A stretch of 29,998 bases of DNA from an uncultured Dysosmobacter sp. GTDB lineage: Bacteria > Bacillota > Clostridia > Oscillospirales > Oscillospiraceae. The stretch is from assembly GCA_934563745.1 (NCBI GenBank), contig CAKTHE010000028.1, positions 1-29,998 of the forward strand, given 5' to 3'. Both the position numbers and the translations under genes were made by a program. Below the pieces are notes generated by a model. That model searched no databases. It saw only the letters and a program-made list of their open reading frames with translations, and had not been told where the DNA came from. This document shows positions 29,887 to 29,998 of this stretch, one piece after another; positions within the stretch are counted from its first letter, which is position 1, and each line of letters begins with the position of its first letter.

Positions 29887-29998
29887 AAGGGATACCAAGC
29901 CTCAAAAAAGAAGCAGGACCCGGAAGGGCGACTCCTCATAAGGACATCTTGAAAACACCAGATTAAACCGATTGAGAGAATCTCTTGGTGTCGACCAA
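29887..29998. other. Right-edge region with nested inverted repeats, no gene assigned
   Basis: No convincing gene start is visible. ACACCA (29955-29960) can pair with TGGTGT (29986-29991), and TTGGT/ACCAA (29985-29998) forms a second inverted repeat at the edge. A minus-strand frame that would enter from the right stops at 29963 after 11 visible codons; that is too little to call. Confidence 0.3.

Noticed and set aside
29887..29998. End of an insertion sequence or start of a new gene at the right edge
   Set aside because: The inverted repeats are short, no transposase is visible and the open frames are too short to judge. More sequence to the right would be needed.
1..29998. CRISPR array, prophage or integrated element
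   Set aside because: No regularly spaced repeats, integrase, phage structural genes or attachment-site duplication were seen; composition is even across the window.

Overview
This window looks like chromosomal sequence from a GC-rich, spore-forming, anaerobic member of the Clostridia, probably an Oscillospirales-type gut organism. The evidence is the AddAB recombination enzyme, the sporulation gene spoIIR, Gram-positive style Shine-Dalgarno sites and -35/-10 promoters, Mini-III and RqcH, a DarA-type cyclic-di-AMP receptor, and a ferredoxin-dependent 2-oxoacid oxidoreductase beside a butyrate kinase gene. I see no phage, insertion sequence or CRISPR array. The genus is inference.

Layout. 1-70 is the start of rpmE. 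188-7073 (minus) is addB-addA, two overlapping genes. 7261-7881 (plus) is a DUF1643 protein, and 7975-10452 (minus) a large MalT/LuxR-type regulator. 10698-14278 (minus) holds thrH, a DUF1015 gene, ispE and spoIIR; a promoter precedes thrH, and spoIIR has its own sigma-F-like promoter. 14537-14761 (plus) is a small DUF378 membrane protein. 14814-17142 (minus) reads tRNA-Ala(GGC), mrnC, rqcH, with a hairpin terminator right after the tRNA. 17353-17727 (plus) is a short MntR/DtxR-type regulator. 17794-19536 (minus) pairs a cyclic-di-AMP receptor with a MATE transporter. 19718-21434 (plus) is a MarR regulator overlapping an MFS transporter. 21526-23390 (minus) contains a GNAT acetyltransferase, a small unknown protein and a lipid-anchored nuclease. 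23612-24262 (plus) is an unknown lipoprotein, and 24404-25321 (minus) a LysR regulator.

The right end, 25442-29868 (plus), is a fermentation operon diverging from the LysR gene: butyrate kinase, a P-loop protein, then four subunits of a 2-oxoacid:ferredoxin oxidoreductase. The oxidoreductase would convert a 2-oxoacid to acyl-CoA and reduced ferredoxin; the kinase would make ATP from the acyl phosphate. No phosphotransacylase lies in the window. The first two genes each carry a single-base frameshift in a short C run, the P-loop gene also has a damaged Walker A motif, and the kinase lacks a well-placed ribosome binding site. The four oxidoreductase genes look intact.

The points most worth a second look are that lesion cluster, the tRNA-Ala gene upstream of mrnC-rqcH (RqcH uses tRNA-Ala), the hybrid metal site of the small regulator, and several strong inverted repeats at promoters. 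No gene-free stretch exceeds 300 bases. Family calls are by eye from remembered family sequences; no database search was run.
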